64,000 bases of DNA from Cymbidium sinense (lineage: Eukaryota; Streptophyta; Magnoliopsida; Asparagales; Orchidaceae), in contig CM038221.1 of NCBI GenBank assembly GCA_021442155.1, positions 25,543,906-25,607,905 of the forward strand, given 5' to 3'. Numbering within the stretch: the first letter of the stretch is position 1; the number at the start of each line of letters is the position of its first letter. Both the position numbers and the translations under genes were made by a program. The notes under the pieces are model-generated. The model saw only the letters and a list, made by a program, of their open reading frames with translations, ran no database searches and had not been told where the DNA came from. This document shows, one piece after another, positions 22,791 to 35,260 of this stretch.

Positions 22791-25700
22791 TCCTTTGGAA
22801 GGTTGAAAGGTGGATGCTCCAAGGCCTCACTTGCTGTATAAGATAGGATCTTATGACCAATGAATATCCTAATCCCCATAAGAAATCATTCCAAAATTCT
22901 AATTATACTAATTTTTACATGAAAAGGAAAAGTAGAAATCTAACTCACACCTGCAAAACAAAGGTTAGTTAAAACACACCACACACATCTCAAGCATGTA
23001 TATTAAACTTATCACCCCACACATGGGTGACTAAGTCCACCTTGCCTATGGATTATGCTTAGGAGTATAAAGCACCTACAAGCAAAAGTATTTATTTATT
23101 TATTTATGATAGAACCCCTTAAGCACAATCCCTTGCAGAAAAGAATAGTTAGACTAAGCATGTCCTACCATTCATTCTAGGAACATGTACCCTAACATCT
23201 AGTCTAAAATATATATCAAAAAATAAAACAAATATCAAACCATGCACCGACCTAACTTAAGGCTAGAAGTGGTGACTTAGGATAATGTGTGTGCTTTGAA
23301 GGCTTGTGTGGCATGCTTAGCCTAGGACTTTGGGTTCAAATTTTCTAAGTGTGAAGGACATGTTCAACTTAGAGGAGGATTTCATTTAAGTTGTTTAAGT
23401 GTTTTGGGTTGATTTTATTTCATATTTTGATTTGGTTTAAGTGAAACCTATAATTAATTACTAAGTTATGAAGAGAGGGAAAGAGAAGAGAACTTCTCTT
23501 TCCTTCCCTAACCTTAAGTAATTTTCTAAAGTTGGTTCACATTTTAGCTTCATTAAGGTGAATGTTTTAATTACATCTCTTAATCAGTCCTAAGTTTAGA
23601 TAAACTCTAAACAAACCTATTCAAAAAGAAAGGCATTTTAAGATTAAATAAAATGAATCAAAATTAACATAACACACATTACTTCATTTCTTTCCCAACA
23701 TATATAACATACATATGGATGTACCCTAAACATATCTATGCATGCAAATGAGAGTAGTTAACACACTTTATAATGCATGCTAAGTAATCCATTTAAGAAA
23801 ATTTAGAAGTTGAATATGCATGATTTTCTTAAGTAAAAAGAGTTTTCCTTATCTAAATTTTCACATACATACATGAAAGTAGGAAAGACATAAGTGAGTA
23901 CAACGCCATTGTTAACCAGAGCTGTAAGGTACAAGACCTACTTAGGGTTTTTTAAAATCTCACAACCTCAAGATTGTCCAGACTAATATACCACTTTCTT
24001 TAAATACAAACATGTATATAAGAAAAATGAAATAAAAAAGAAAAATGCAAAAATAAAATTTGTTTAATAGATTTCTTTATTTATGCAATTTATGTAGGTA
24101 ACCCTTCTTAGATGGTAGCATAGGGATGAATACGATATGAAATTAGGTGAGCATTAGGTCCTTTTCAAATGAACCTTATATCTCACCAAAATTCCTATTC
24201 AAAACTATACAAACATAGGCGAGAAAGGAAACCTATAGTAAGCATACCTTTATAATATTTCACATGCAAGCTTATAATTAAAGTATATGTAACATACTTT
24301 TAGATTTGATATTTCATTTATAAGTTTTAAAAATAATTTAGATTTAGTAGTGATAATAGCCACTCATATTTTACTTTATCCAACACGTGCACATTTGACA
24401 TAAAGTAAACAATTTCATTTTTAAAAATTTGAAATATGAAATTATGAATACATGAAATCACATGGCATACAACATAGCATGTTAGGAAAGATCCAAAGCA
24501 ATGAAAGAATGTAAACAGACTCATTTCACTTAAATCCTAAAGACATTCTTATAGAATAAGAAAATTTAGAATAAATCAAAGTGAATTTCAAAATGATTTT
24601 TTTTTAGTTTGAAGTTTGATTTAATTTTGAAAAGGTGAGATGAGTTTGCTGTTCCCAACCCATTCTCACATGTGTTTTCTATTTTTGTTTAATTTTTAGA
24701 TTATTAAATCCATTATTAAGCATTGATTAGGTTAAGATATGAATTAAGTGGCCTAATTAACCCTTACCTACACCACCTTAGAAGAATTAACTAAATAATT
24801 ATGAGCCAATGAGATGACATAAAACCCACAAGGAATTTAAATTTGCATTGCACCTAATAATGAAAAGTCCTAATGCAATTTGGCTCACAACTAAAAGTTA
24901 ATTAAGCTAAGAAATTTAGCTTAAGTAATTTCAAAACACCCTTTCATACTTATGAAAGGGGTTTCAATTTTCTTAATTGAACTTAGGCCATTAAACACCT
25001 AGGCATCTACCCAAGGTAGATTACTTAAGTTCTGGAACTTTTTAAAATTTTTGAAAATTGATTAAGGGATAAATAATGAATTAACCCTTAATTAAGAGAA
25101 GATTAAGGAGAGAAGAGGGGGTTTAGGGAATAGTTTAGGGGAAATGCCACAAAATTATTCCATAAATCTCTTATTGGATCTAACCTTAATCAACCCTAAT
25201 CATAAGGTAAAACCACTAATCACACCTTAATTACCCTTAATTGCTTGAAAGGGGTAATTAGGGAAAAAATAGCAATTTTCCCAATTGACCTCTCAATAAA
25301 TCTCAGGAAAATTAGGGGAGGTAGAGGTCATCCCCTAAAATGAACCATAGAAATTTGAAATTAATTGATGATCTAATTAAAGGATAATTAGCTAATTAAG
25401 ATTCCCAAAGAAACCTAAATTCAGGAAAAGAGTAATTCAAAATCCATTGAAATCATTTTTAAAATATTCTAGATGAAATTATCTTTCCATAGCATTTTCC
25501 CTTTTATTTTTCTAATTTTTTAGAGGAAATTATGAATTTTAGAAGATCCATGGATTAATTAGGAATTAATTAGGCATTTTAATTAACCCCAACTTATCCC
25601 TATCTCAAGGCGGCAGTGGCGGTCAGCGTGCTTCACACGTGTCACGGGGACAACTTAAGTTGTCACCTCACAAAGGCTGCGGCGACGCACACACTTATAT

Positions 25701-28108
25701 TCTTGGCCGTTTGATCAAAGAGCGGATGGTTGAGAATCCCCCCTGCGGTTTATAAAGGAAACTTAGATTACTAAACATGTTAAATAATCTTAGCCATCCA
25801 TCTAAAATGTGTAGATGGACGGCTGAGATGAGCCAAGTTCTTCATTGAGTAACAATGGAGACCGTCCATGATCTAAGGGGAGATTTGAGCTCGATTGAGC
25901 TCAGATTGGAATGAAATTGTACCCACACCATCTAAGCATAATTACAAACTATCCAATAGTGGATTTCACATACCATGAACATTTCTTTCACAAAAGACCA
26001 ACACCTCCTAAGCTAAGTGGTCGAAAAATTCCATACCTCATTGGAGGTGATCACTGGCACTCGAGCTCGATGAGGTACCTTCGTCTAGTGGAGATGAAGC
26101 CCTGTTGAAATTCACAGGCCTTAGGATTGAGTGGATCAATGGGTGGACCAACTCCTCCTTGCTTAGGCTTCGGCTTTGATTGAATTGATCCTCTCCATGC
26201 TATGGGAACTCCAATGTAAGCTTGAGTGAGCTCAGATTTGTCCTTAGAATAAGTGTGTAGGAGGAATTTGGAGGAGATAAAGTATCGAGGAAGTTAGCAA
26301 CTCACTCCACCTCCCCTATTTTTGCAATGTGCAAAACCGGGAAAGAAGAATTCAAATCCTCTCTAAAGACCTTAGGAATTTTCTTTGATGATTGCTAAGG
26401 GTTCTTAGACTTCAATCGAAAGAGGGCGAATTAAAATTTCATTGAATTAGGGGGAGTATATCTCCCCGTATGGCAATTGGAGGGCCGAACCATGAGTTAT
26501 CATTTTGATCCAATTGATCATATTTGAGAGGTTGTTTAGGCTATTTTGAGTGTGCACATGGTCGGTTTGAGGCCTTGAGTGGATTGCTAACCTCCCATGT
26601 GCATCAAATTGAGCTTAGGAGGGAATTTAAAACTCAATTTTGAGCTAGGTGATCAGGTTTGGTCTAGGGGCCAAATGGGATGACTCAATCCCATTGGGTT
26701 GGGTGCACCACTCATCACTAAGTCACCTTGAGCTTTTAGGAAAGCCTCAAGTGATTATGAAGAGGGTATGACCAAAATACCCATGGGCTTGGCTAAAATT
26801 TGTTCTATGTCCTAGGGGTAGAATGGTCATTTTACTATTTTTCCACTTTGGAGGTAGGTAAGTGGAGAAACTAGGTTTGGCCAAGTTTCACTAGATTTGG
26901 AATCCATTTGATATGGTTTTGCTCATGTTGACCCATTTAAGTCAAAATGGGTCAACTTTGGTCAAGTTGGCCAATTGGTCAAATTGGATCAAACCAAGGG
27001 TTGGGTCAAGTTCATATGACCATTTGAAATATTTTGGTGGCTTTGGTGTGATTCAATTTGGTATAGATTTGGTTTTGACTCATATGACTTCATTTAGGTC
27101 AAATGGGTCAAATTGACCTATTTGACCCATTTGACCTATTTGAGGTAGGTCAAGGGTAGGATTAGGTTAGGTTAGTCATATGGAGTGGATTGATATCTTT
27201 GTTTCCAATCAATTTAGGTTGAGTTAAATTTTGGCTCAACATGACCCCTTTAGGTCATGTTGGGTCTAAGGTCAATTGGTCTAGGTTGGGTCTAGTTGGT
27301 CAATTGAGGCTTTGGTCAAGTTCCACATGTGATTTGGAATGGACTTGGCCCATTGGTTTCAATCAATTTGGCTTAGAACAAGTTTTGACACATTTTGGCC
27401 CTTTAGGTCAAAAAGGGCCAACTTGGGTCAAGTGGGCCAATTGGGCTAGGTTCGGCTCAAATGTTGGCTTGGTCAAGTTCAAACTTAAGGCATGAGTGAA
27501 CTTAGATCAATGGTTTCAATCAATTTGGCCTATGATAAAATTTGGCTATGTTAGATTTTATTTTAGGTTAAGTGTTGACTTGGTCAACCCTTAGGTTTGA
27601 CTTGGTTTGACCCAATTTGATTGATTGATCATCCCATGATGATTGTTGATCATGATGGGAGGGATATATGAGTTTGGTTAGGATCAAAAGTTGGCTCATA
27701 AGGGTGCTTTGGTAAGTTTGGATCAAGTGAGCCTAAGTGGGTCAAATGGCTTGGTTAAAGCTTGATTTGAAGTTGGTGGATCTTGTATATGGATTTATGA
27801 TTGAAATATAAATCCATTTACAAGTGGTTTGAAGCCAAATGGATTTTGATCCATTTGAAAATTTCATATTCAAAGGAAGGATATGAACGGTTCTTGAGTT
27901 TGATTTTTTGATTTGGGTTTTGATTGAATGATTGAAGTTTGGATTTATATATGAGCTCATGATTATAGGGTTGATTGAACCATGAGAGAAAATCAAGGGT
28001 TTGGCTTGATTTGGAATTGATTTGGCTATTCAAGATTTTGACTTGAAAGGCTTAGATTGTATTTTGAGTTGATTTGAGTTTGATATTTGGAATTGATTTT
28101 GATTGTTT

Positions 28109-28713
28109 GAATTTATATTTCATTTATATATGAGAAGATAAATGAGAATATAAATAGATCATGAGAAAATTTCAAGGATTTGAAGTTGTCTAATCATGAT
28201 TTAGGTAAAATCCATTAAAGGGAATTTAAAGGATTTAAGGGAATTTTTAAATTGAAATTTAATTTTTGGATTGGATTTGATTGATTTATATTTATATTTC
28301 ATTTAGATATGAGAATATAAATAAGGATATAAATAAGTTTTGAGAAAATCCAATGAATTTGAAATGGTTTGATCAAAGTTTATGTTAAATCCATTAATGG
28401 AAAATTAAAGGATTTAAGGGAATTTCAAGGATTTTAAATTTGGAATTTACTTTTCGCCTTTGATTTGATTGATTTATATTTATATTTTATTTATATATGA
28501 GAATATAAATGAGAATATAAATAAGTTTTGAGAAAATATCATGAGTTTGAATTGATTTGATCAAGGTTTAGGATTGATTTTGGCTATGTCCTTTAATGGA
28601 AAATTAAAGGGAGTTAGAAAATTTTCATGAAATGATTTGGAATTTTGAATTTGATTTGTTGGGTTTGAATTTATATTTCATTTATATATGGGGATATAAA
28701 TGAGAATATAAAT
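28109..28713. repeat. LTR hairpin array, period ~185 bp (copy B)
   Basis: Palindromes lie at 28109-28156, 28285-28336, 28471-28524 and 28668-28713 (spacings 176, 186 and 197), matching the four in copy A. One related shorter palindrome lies at about 27788-27820. Arms are variants of atttatatttcatttatat / atataaatgagaatataaat. Confidence 0.75.
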
Positions 28714-29134
28714 TGATTATGAGAAAATCTCAAAGATTTGAATAGGTTTAGATCATAGTTTTGGGTTAAGTCCTTAAGGGAAAATTAAGGACTTAGGAAA
28801 AATTTGGACGTAGGAATTTTTGATGGATTTTGATCATGGGTTTCAATCAAGGAATTGGTTTGAGTTTGGAGAACATCAAATAGAATTGAATTGGAGCTTG
28901 ACTTGAAAGATGGAAAGTGAGGAATGGTTTTAAGCTAAAGGGTAGGAAATTTGTCTAACACCCCTAAGGCATGACCTATTCCTATGGCTAACTCTTTTAA
29001 GTCTTCTAGGGCTAGGTTGGAGTGTCCACTTAATAACTAGATGTGTCTTTAGACTAAGAAAATCTTAAAGTGTAAGAGAAGTCCTATGTCTAAGATGGAG
29101 GGGTTGAGAGCTCATTCTAAAAATGAGGTCAACA

Positions 29135-29570
29135 GACTTTTTCACTTATCTTAAGATTTCTTGACTTCAATAAAGTATTTGAAGTGACTTGTGATGCATC
29201 AGATATTGAAATTGGGGAAATATTTAGTCAAGAGAACCATCTAATTGATTTCTTCAGTGAGAAATTAAGTGATGGTAGACAAAAATATTCTACATATGAT
29301 CGAGAGTTTTATGCAATTATTTAAACTAGCACTGAAGGCATTATTTGCTACATAAAGAGTTTACTCTGAATATAGATCATCAAGCTCTAAAGTTTATTAA
29401 ATCTCAAAAGAAACTAATTTATAGACACACAAAAGAATACCTTTAAGATTTTTTCTTTATGCTTAAACATAAATCTGAAATAAAAAATAAACCAACATAC
29501 GCTCTATCTAGAGTATCTATAATGATTTCATCCTTCAAATTTTAAATCCTTGGATTCAAGACTTTGAAAG
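29135..29570 (+). pseudogene. Chromovirus RNase H, interrupted by element 1
   Basis: In the + frame directly after the LTR end the sequence reads LRFLDFNKVFEVTCDASDIE, then FFSEKLSDGRQKYSTYDREF, LDHQALKFIKSQKKL and ending in LKHKSEI..K. This is the RNase H of a plant chromovirus (family: 'LPDF.KVFEV.CDAS', 'YFSEKL', 'YSTYDKE', 'DHEAL'). The D of CDAS is present. Stops occur within (for example near 29322). The upstream half and RT are missing because element 1 starts at the junction; they should lie left of this window. Confidence 0.85.
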
Positions 29571-30560
29571 AAGATTATACAGTTTGTCTTGATTTCTATA
29601 TGATATATTTAGAAGGTGAATCCAAATGTTTAACTTTTGATGGCTCCTTTATCATTTTAGATGGATATATTTATAAAAGTAAGAGATTACGTATTCTTAA
29701 AATATCTCTAAGAGAATTTCTTATCTTTGAATTATATTCATGAAGTATATTAAGACATTTCAATAAATTAAAGATCCAAATGCTAGTTGAACAAATGTTT
29801 CGCTGGCCGTCTCTATGAAAAAATGTTGAACGTGTCATAGCCCAAGCTAAAAATATCAAACAAAGGGTGGGTCATTACTCATCATTTCCTATTCCTTTTA
29901 TACTATGGAAAGATCTATCCATAGATTTTACATTAAGTTTACCTATGACACCTCTAGGACATGATAGTATATCTATCATTGTAGATAGATTTTTTAAGAT
30001 GACACATTTCATATCTTGTTCAAAATCAAATGATGCATCTCACATAGTAATATTATTCATTAAAGAAATTGTCAGATTACACAAGGTCCCATCCACTATA
30101 GTCTTTGATAGAGATGTTAAATTTATATCTTATTTTTAAAAATTTTCATGGAAATTAATGTGAATATAACTAAAATTCTCTTCTATATTTCATCCATAAA
30201 ATGATGGATAGACAGAAGTCATCAATAGAATATTAGAAAATTTACAAAGATATTTAGTTGAAAAAAAACTTATAAAATTGTGATTTAACATTACTTACAT
30301 CTAAATTTACATATAATATTTCTATTTTCAGATCAACCCATAAATCAACTTTCGAGATAATTTATGAATATAACCCTAAAATGCCTATTGACCTAGCTAA
30401 TACACCTATTCATACATTTTATGGTTTAGCATATACATTTGCATGTGATTTTCATATTCTTCATTAAGATATAAAGAAACAATTGGAAATAAAAAATGCT
30501 AAGTATGCTAAATAAAAAATTAAAGATAAAATTTTTAAGGAATATACGATAGGTAATTAT
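29571..30560 (+). pseudogene. Chromovirus integrase
   Basis: The zinc-binding region is recognisable around 29700-29830 (SLREFLIFELYS, MLVEQMFRWPSL, AQAKNIKQ), with its H and C residues eroded. The core is open at 29867-30139: WKDLSIDFTLSLPM, ISIIVDRFFKMTHFI, LFIKEIVRLHKVPSTIVFDRD. After a stop, NDG.TEVINRILENLQRYL supplies the catalytic E. The D, D and E of the triad can all be seen, in different frames or after stops. It would insert the element's cDNA. Confidence 0.85.
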
Positions 30561-30563
30561 GTA

Positions 30564-30760
30564 TTGATTCATGCCCATCTTGAGAGATTTCCTTCCACCA
30601 AATATAAAAAGTTACAAGTGAAAGCATGTGGGCCATTTAAAATTATTAGGATACATAGTACTAATACTTATGTTCTTGAATCACCCCCTCACATGTTTAT
30701 TAGCCCTATTTTCAATGTGGAAGATCTAATATCTTTTACAGGAGTTACCTAACCTCCAAA
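30564..30760 (+). pseudogene. Chromovirus integrase C-terminal GPF region
   Basis: A 62-residue open segment contains HLERFPSTKYKKLQVKACGP, FKII, NTYVLESPP and FNVEDLISFTG. It matches the 'RFP....KKL....GPF.I' and 'FNV.DL' region that follows the integrase core in chromoviruses. Confidence 0.8.
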
Positions 30761-30827
30761 TTTATTGAATGGTTCTTTTGTATTAGGAGATAGAAATTAT
30801 TTGTAAGTACCTATTTAGCCAACATTC

Positions 30828-31065
30828 TTTCAAGTAGAGAACATCATCGCAGTTGAAACACCAACATATGCTAGCACTATTAAAATATTTTTACTTAGGT
30901 GTAAAGGAAAGCTACCAAGTGAGGATACCTAGATGACCTTAGAAAAACTACAAAGCTTCACCCCTAAACTTCTTGAAGACTCTAAGAATCTTAACTCTTT
31001 GGAGAAGTGTTCTTTAAGATATGAGGGAGTTGATGTAGCACATCAGAGGAGGAAATGACCTGCCA
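30828..31065 (+). pseudogene. Chromodomain and C-terminus of the chromovirus
   Basis: Reading FQVENIIAVETPTYASTIKI, LLRCKGKLPSEDT, a stop where tryptophan codon TGG would be expected, then MTLEKLQSFTPKLLEDSKNL and NSLEKCSLRYEGVDVAH. This resembles chromodomains of Galadriel-type chromoviruses ('IL....S...G...FLV+WKG.P.S..TW'). Such domains guide insertion to particular chromatin. The lineage within chromoviruses is a tentative call. Confidence 0.7.
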
Positions 31066-31720
31066 TAAGATCTTAAACTAAAGCTTGAACTTATGAGGAC
31101 TTGTATTAGACCTTATATGTTATTGTTTTTTTAATATTAATGTCCCATTTATTGTATTATATAGTAGTGGGTGTGTTTGATCATATTTAAGTATTATATG
31201 AGAATTGTGATTAAAATCATGTAAGTTCATATGTTAATTTGTATAGGTGTCAGTATTGTACTTAAGCTCTAATCTTCTGACACCTTGGCACTACATTCCA
31301 TGGCATTTAGTGTTTGGGAATAGAGAAGCTAATACCTCAACACTGGTCTGTAGCACCTCGGCGATGGTCTATGGCACATCGGTGTTGTGAAATGATAGAT
31401 TTTGAATTTTTTTTCATTTTTTGATAGTTTTCTCCCAAAGGGAGATTTCCCTTGGATTATTGTACTTATATAAACACTTATTATGACCTAATGAAGTTTT
31501 AGACTTATTTGTGTGTGAAAACTTGAGTGAAAAACTCTTTGGTTGGAGCTTGGTGGCTGACCGTTTAGAGGATTCAGTGATCCTTCACTACCATTCTAGT
31601 TAGATGAGTGGAATTCCTTGCATCTCTTCACTTTGGTGAGCGGAAGACTTTTAAGTATTTTTTCTACCTCCATCCACTGTGAGGTTCTCTCCATTATTGC
31701 TCCATCAGTTAGTTAAAGTG
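31066..31720 (+). repeat. Chromovirus 3' LTR-like sequence
   Basis: This follows the end of pol. It contains phrases shared with 38990-39360 (such as 'attaaaatcatgtaa', 'gttaat.t.tata.gtgtcag'), a small palindrome ccaaaggga/ttcccttgg (31435-31455) and a TATA-like tatataaac at 31467-31475. The right edge is not defined; copy number two diverges after the TATA region. Confidence 0.55.
31467..31475 (+). promoter_or_regulatory. TATA-like box in chromovirus LTR
   Basis: The sequence tatataaac stands shortly after a palindrome and ~400 bp into the LTR-like segment, a normal place for an LTR promoter. A similar tataaaata lies at 39324-39334 in the related copy. Confidence 0.4.
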
Positions 31721-33690
31721 GAAGAAATGCTTGACTTATTAAGGTACAGAACAAAGTAGAGGAGGATAATACATTAATTTTATGCATTTTTCATGAATGG
31801 CTATCCCTTCTTCTCTTCATTTAAAAATATTGTAATACTACATTTATTATTCTATGTACTCATTTTAGATGGAGTGAAATGAATTTTATTTGACATGGTT
31901 TACTTTTGGTTTAGCATGATGATTAACTCATTCAGAAAGCTTGATAGGTTTTTCATAAAATTATTATTATAACCTTAGACGAAGCTTCCACAGTTGGACA
32001 TTATATGGTAATTGATATGATAGACCATACATGTAAGAATACAAAGTCATTACAAGTAATAATATGTGAGTGGAGAGTATTATCTTAAAGAGATTGATTC
32101 AACAAAGCACAAAATTTATGTTGATCATAGTTTTACTGGAATGGTTATAATAACATTTCAATTAATAAAATATAAAAATGATCATCCATTAAAACTAACT
32201 CAGCTAAGGGTTATTGGTTAGATATTATAAATCTTAGGATTAGATTTTGACTAGTTTAACACTACGGGATAATTTATAATGCAAATCAATTAATACAAAA
32301 GGATTTTGTTATATCGGATCTTGAGGTGAATTTTACCATTCTCTTAGAAAATTAGATCACTAATCAACTAATATAACCTGCTTCTATCTCTAGGGGAAAT
32401 TCAATATTAGTAGGTATTGTTGATTTGTCATTAGGACCTTAATAATTATACTAGTTCGCATAGTTATTTGTCTTTTGACTTATCATTATATTGTAATGAT
32501 GATGAGTCTATTCTTCACCTCTCAATATTGAGTAGACTTTTTAAACTTTTAATTGGTGGCTAATCAATCAAAGTTCATGATGAGCAGAACGAAGGTATGC
32601 AATAATATTAAAAATAAAAATCAAGAATTTTGTATAAAAATAAATCAATAATATTTAATTTTGCTATATTCAGTCTTAGAGAAAAGATTTAGTTCATGCT
32701 TGAGTGAAAGAATAATATTAATCTCATGATTTTAAGTAAAACATTAAAAGAGAGGAGCTTAGAAAACAAAGTATTTTGGGTTCTCACTTTGTTCTAGCCA
32801 TAGTCATTTTGCTGCTTTGTCTTAACTTCTTCCAAACTCTACCACAAGTCATCTCCAAAATTTTCTAAAAAGATTCGTTTAACTCTTATTCTTTTTCTTC
32901 AAACCCCCTCCTTCCCCTCTCGAAAAAAGTGTGATTTTTTGCTTCAACAATTACTCAAGATTAGGCCCGTAAGTTTAGGTTTAGCTTATAGATTCTTGTT
33001 ATAATCTTTTCTATTAGATAAAAATTCCAAGATTTGCAACGTGGTCATTAGGTCAAGGGATTAGGCATCATATTAGGCATTAACACTTTGGCATAGGTTT
33101 TAAGTGATTAAGCATTGAGCTCTTAAGAAAGAAAAATCCTACATGTGAGGTGCTAGCTAATCTTTTTGATATTAAACATAATATGTGATTTTGGCTCAGA
33201 AAGTTACCCAAAAGCATCTCTTCTTTCTTATTCATAAAAAGAACAACCAATAATTAAAATAAAATATTAAATAGATAAATAAACTAAATAAATGTTTAGC
33301 TAGCTAGGACTTAATTTAGCATTTTCAGTCCAACTTAACTTTTCTCAGTCTACATCTTATAAGAAGGTATTATTCTTTTGGTGCTTTCAATGGATTTTTC
33401 TTCCTCAACATCACCCATTTTAGTACTGGCCTGACTTGCTTCTATAGACCTTGAATGTTAGTCGAGCTATCTGACACTTTGTTTAAGTAATGCACTAATG
33501 ACTCACTTTTATTGTTACCTATCCATCTTTTAATTTTTGTGGTGTAGTTGTGTTGAATATCAAATTTACTCTTGTTATTGTGTTGCATTATTAAGCCTTC
33601 TTTTGCCTAATGGTCAAGGAGACTGATGCATTTTGCAGCATGTAGTAATAGCTCTTTTTTTATTATTTATCCATTTCTTCATGGACCTTG
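31721..33690. repeat. AT-rich non-coding stretch with LTR-like repeat (copy 1)
   Basis: No coding signal was recognised. The part at about 32480-32800 resembles 34700-35060 in order of words (gatga...ac..cctctcaat/agta, aaaaataaaaat..., 'cttagagaaaagatttag' vs 'cttagaagagaaaatttag', 'agagaggag' vs 'gagaggtaag'). It is probably a degraded LTR of an Athila-like element, to judge from the Athila coding remnants next to it. Confidence 0.4.
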
Positions 33691-34090
33691 AAAGTCACCT
33701 CTTCTTCTTGCATCTTGAGATACAACTCTCTCTTCTAGATATTATTCTATGCTTATTGACATAAATTGTCATGCCCAAATAATTAGGTGCTTTGGGTCCT
33801 AATTATTCATATCCAAAATGGTAAAATCTATAAAGAAGATAATCATGCCATCTTTGATCAGCATGTCTTTTACAATTCCCTCAAGGTATTTAAATGAATT
33901 ATTTGCCAATTATAGTGATATTGTGACCGACTTCACTTTTACTAGGCTTAATTTCTTATAAATTACCAAACTTGTTAGATTTATTCTTTCATTTAACTTA
34001 CAAAGCATGTTGTCAAATCATTCATTGCCAATAGCATTAGAAAACATGAAACTATTAGGATCCTTCTTCTTTGTACATATCTTTCTTTAT
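33691..34090 (-). pseudogene. Athila-like protease remnant 1
   Basis: On the minus strand, broken frames give INLTSLVIYKKLSLVKVKSV, TISLYNWQIIHLNTLREL and, further on, EEEVTFKVHEEMDK. This matches the Athila protease and the segment after it ('DLGASINLMPLSIYKKLGLGE', 'TLQLADRS', 'VTFKV'). The catalytic D-G pair is lost: the site reads LNERIN. Remnant 2 at 37260-38080 is an independent copy. Confidence 0.7.
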
Positions 34091-34399
34091 AATATGACAA
34101 TACACACATTAGTTAGTGCCATGGCCTTTTATATTCTCTTACTTTCCTTTTATTTGAGAAGATTTCTTTCATAAATTTGATATAGTTCAACATTTTCTCT
34201 ATAACATTAGTGATGCGACAAAGGGTGAACTGCACGTGCAAGAGTACACATTCAATTGAAACAATCACTAAAAAAATTAGATTTACTTTCTATTACTTGG
34301 ACAATCAATAATAATGTTGAAGCAAAGACTAAAACTAATTCTAAATCTATTGTAGAGGCTAACTAAACTAACGAGAGTAGGATTTTATAGAGAAATTCT

Positions 34400-35260
34400 C
34401 AATATGATTAAGCATAAGTGTTTGATTTCACTAATGTTAATTTGTGTAATTTCATTTTTAGTAATGAATGGAGTTAATTCTATCAAAGTCTGATTAATGT
34501 AGCCACTACCTATCTCTTAAAATGCTAAGGTCCTTATTTTTCTCATATAGCTTACCTATCAAGAGGTCCAAAAGAAACACACAACTCACCTCTATGAATT
34601 TATCTCAAAATTAACCCAATAATAAATTCAATGCAAGAAAAATTCATAAAAGCTTTTCAGAACTTTAAAAAGGACTATACAATTTCATCACATTATCTCT
34701 AACCTATGACCCATCACTATGATATTTTGTACATGATGAATCGACCATCCACCTCTCAGTAACAAGTGAATATCCTACTCTATTGAACACGATGGAAAGT
34801 TGATCTAATATTCAATAAAGCATAGTACAAAATATGTGGAAATTAACAAAACAAAACTCCAAATTTTATTAAGAATAAAAAAAACACAAATCAAACATAA
34901 CTACATCTAGCCCTTAGAAGAGAAAATTTAGATCATGATGCAAAAAAAGAAAAGTACAAATATTTTGTTCATGAATATGATTGCAAAGATAAAATGAGAG
35001 GTAAGTATTCAGAAAAACTTAAAAGACTCCCATTGGGACACCTCACTCATCTTTATATCGCTTCTCTTAAAAACTCTCTTTAACAGCCACTCTAATAGGT
35101 TGAGGAAAAGCCATATCTTAGCTCCTTAAAGATGGGTGAATGACCTTAAAATAGTTATTAGAGAAGTCCCTTCATTTATCTTAATAATTTTATTAAATAC
35201 GCAACATAAAATCTTCCCAAAAGGTAAGTTCTAATTATTTGTTTAGGGCAAATCATTATA
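34400..35260. repeat. AT-rich LTR-like repeat (copy 2)
   Basis: Related to copy 1 (32480-32800) at the 34700-35060 part. It separates the Athila protease remnant from the gag remnant at 36380-36950, so it is probably a later insertion, perhaps a solo LTR. No coding frame was found. Confidence 0.4.

Larger units (their letters stand above)
1..29134 (-). mobile_element. Giant Ogre/TatII-like LTR retrotransposon (element 1)
   Basis: Two direct copies of a ~7.9 kb sequence (left copy to 7871; right copy ~21240-29134) flank an internal region whose minus strand encodes gag, protease, RT, RNase H, aRNH and integrase in that order. The PBS-like site lies just inside the right copy, which makes it the 5' LTR. 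RT, integrase and the extra aRNH domain have the sequence style of the Ogre/TatII branch of Ty3/gypsy, a lineage known for very long elements. The leftmost ~200 bp of the 3' LTR falls outside the window. The element is dead: every domain has stops or frameshifts. The right end interrupts an older chromovirus. Seen: repeats and domains. Inferred: exact ends and lineage. Confidence 0.85.
21240..29134 (-). repeat. 5' LTR of element 1 (copy B)
   Basis: This is a direct repeat of copy A over 21465-29134 and of copy C over its left part. On the minus strand it starts TGTTGACCTC (29134) and should end just before the PBS near 21240, where a TG dinucleotide on the plus strand fits the CA end. Length is about 7.9 kb, extremely long for an LTR. 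It contains the branched inverted repeat at 21340-21423, the polypurine tract at 22741-22790 and a hairpin array at 28109-28713. It has no convincing coding sequence. Paired short frames (26913-27116, 27241-27495) are only copies of those in A. Confidence 0.85.
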
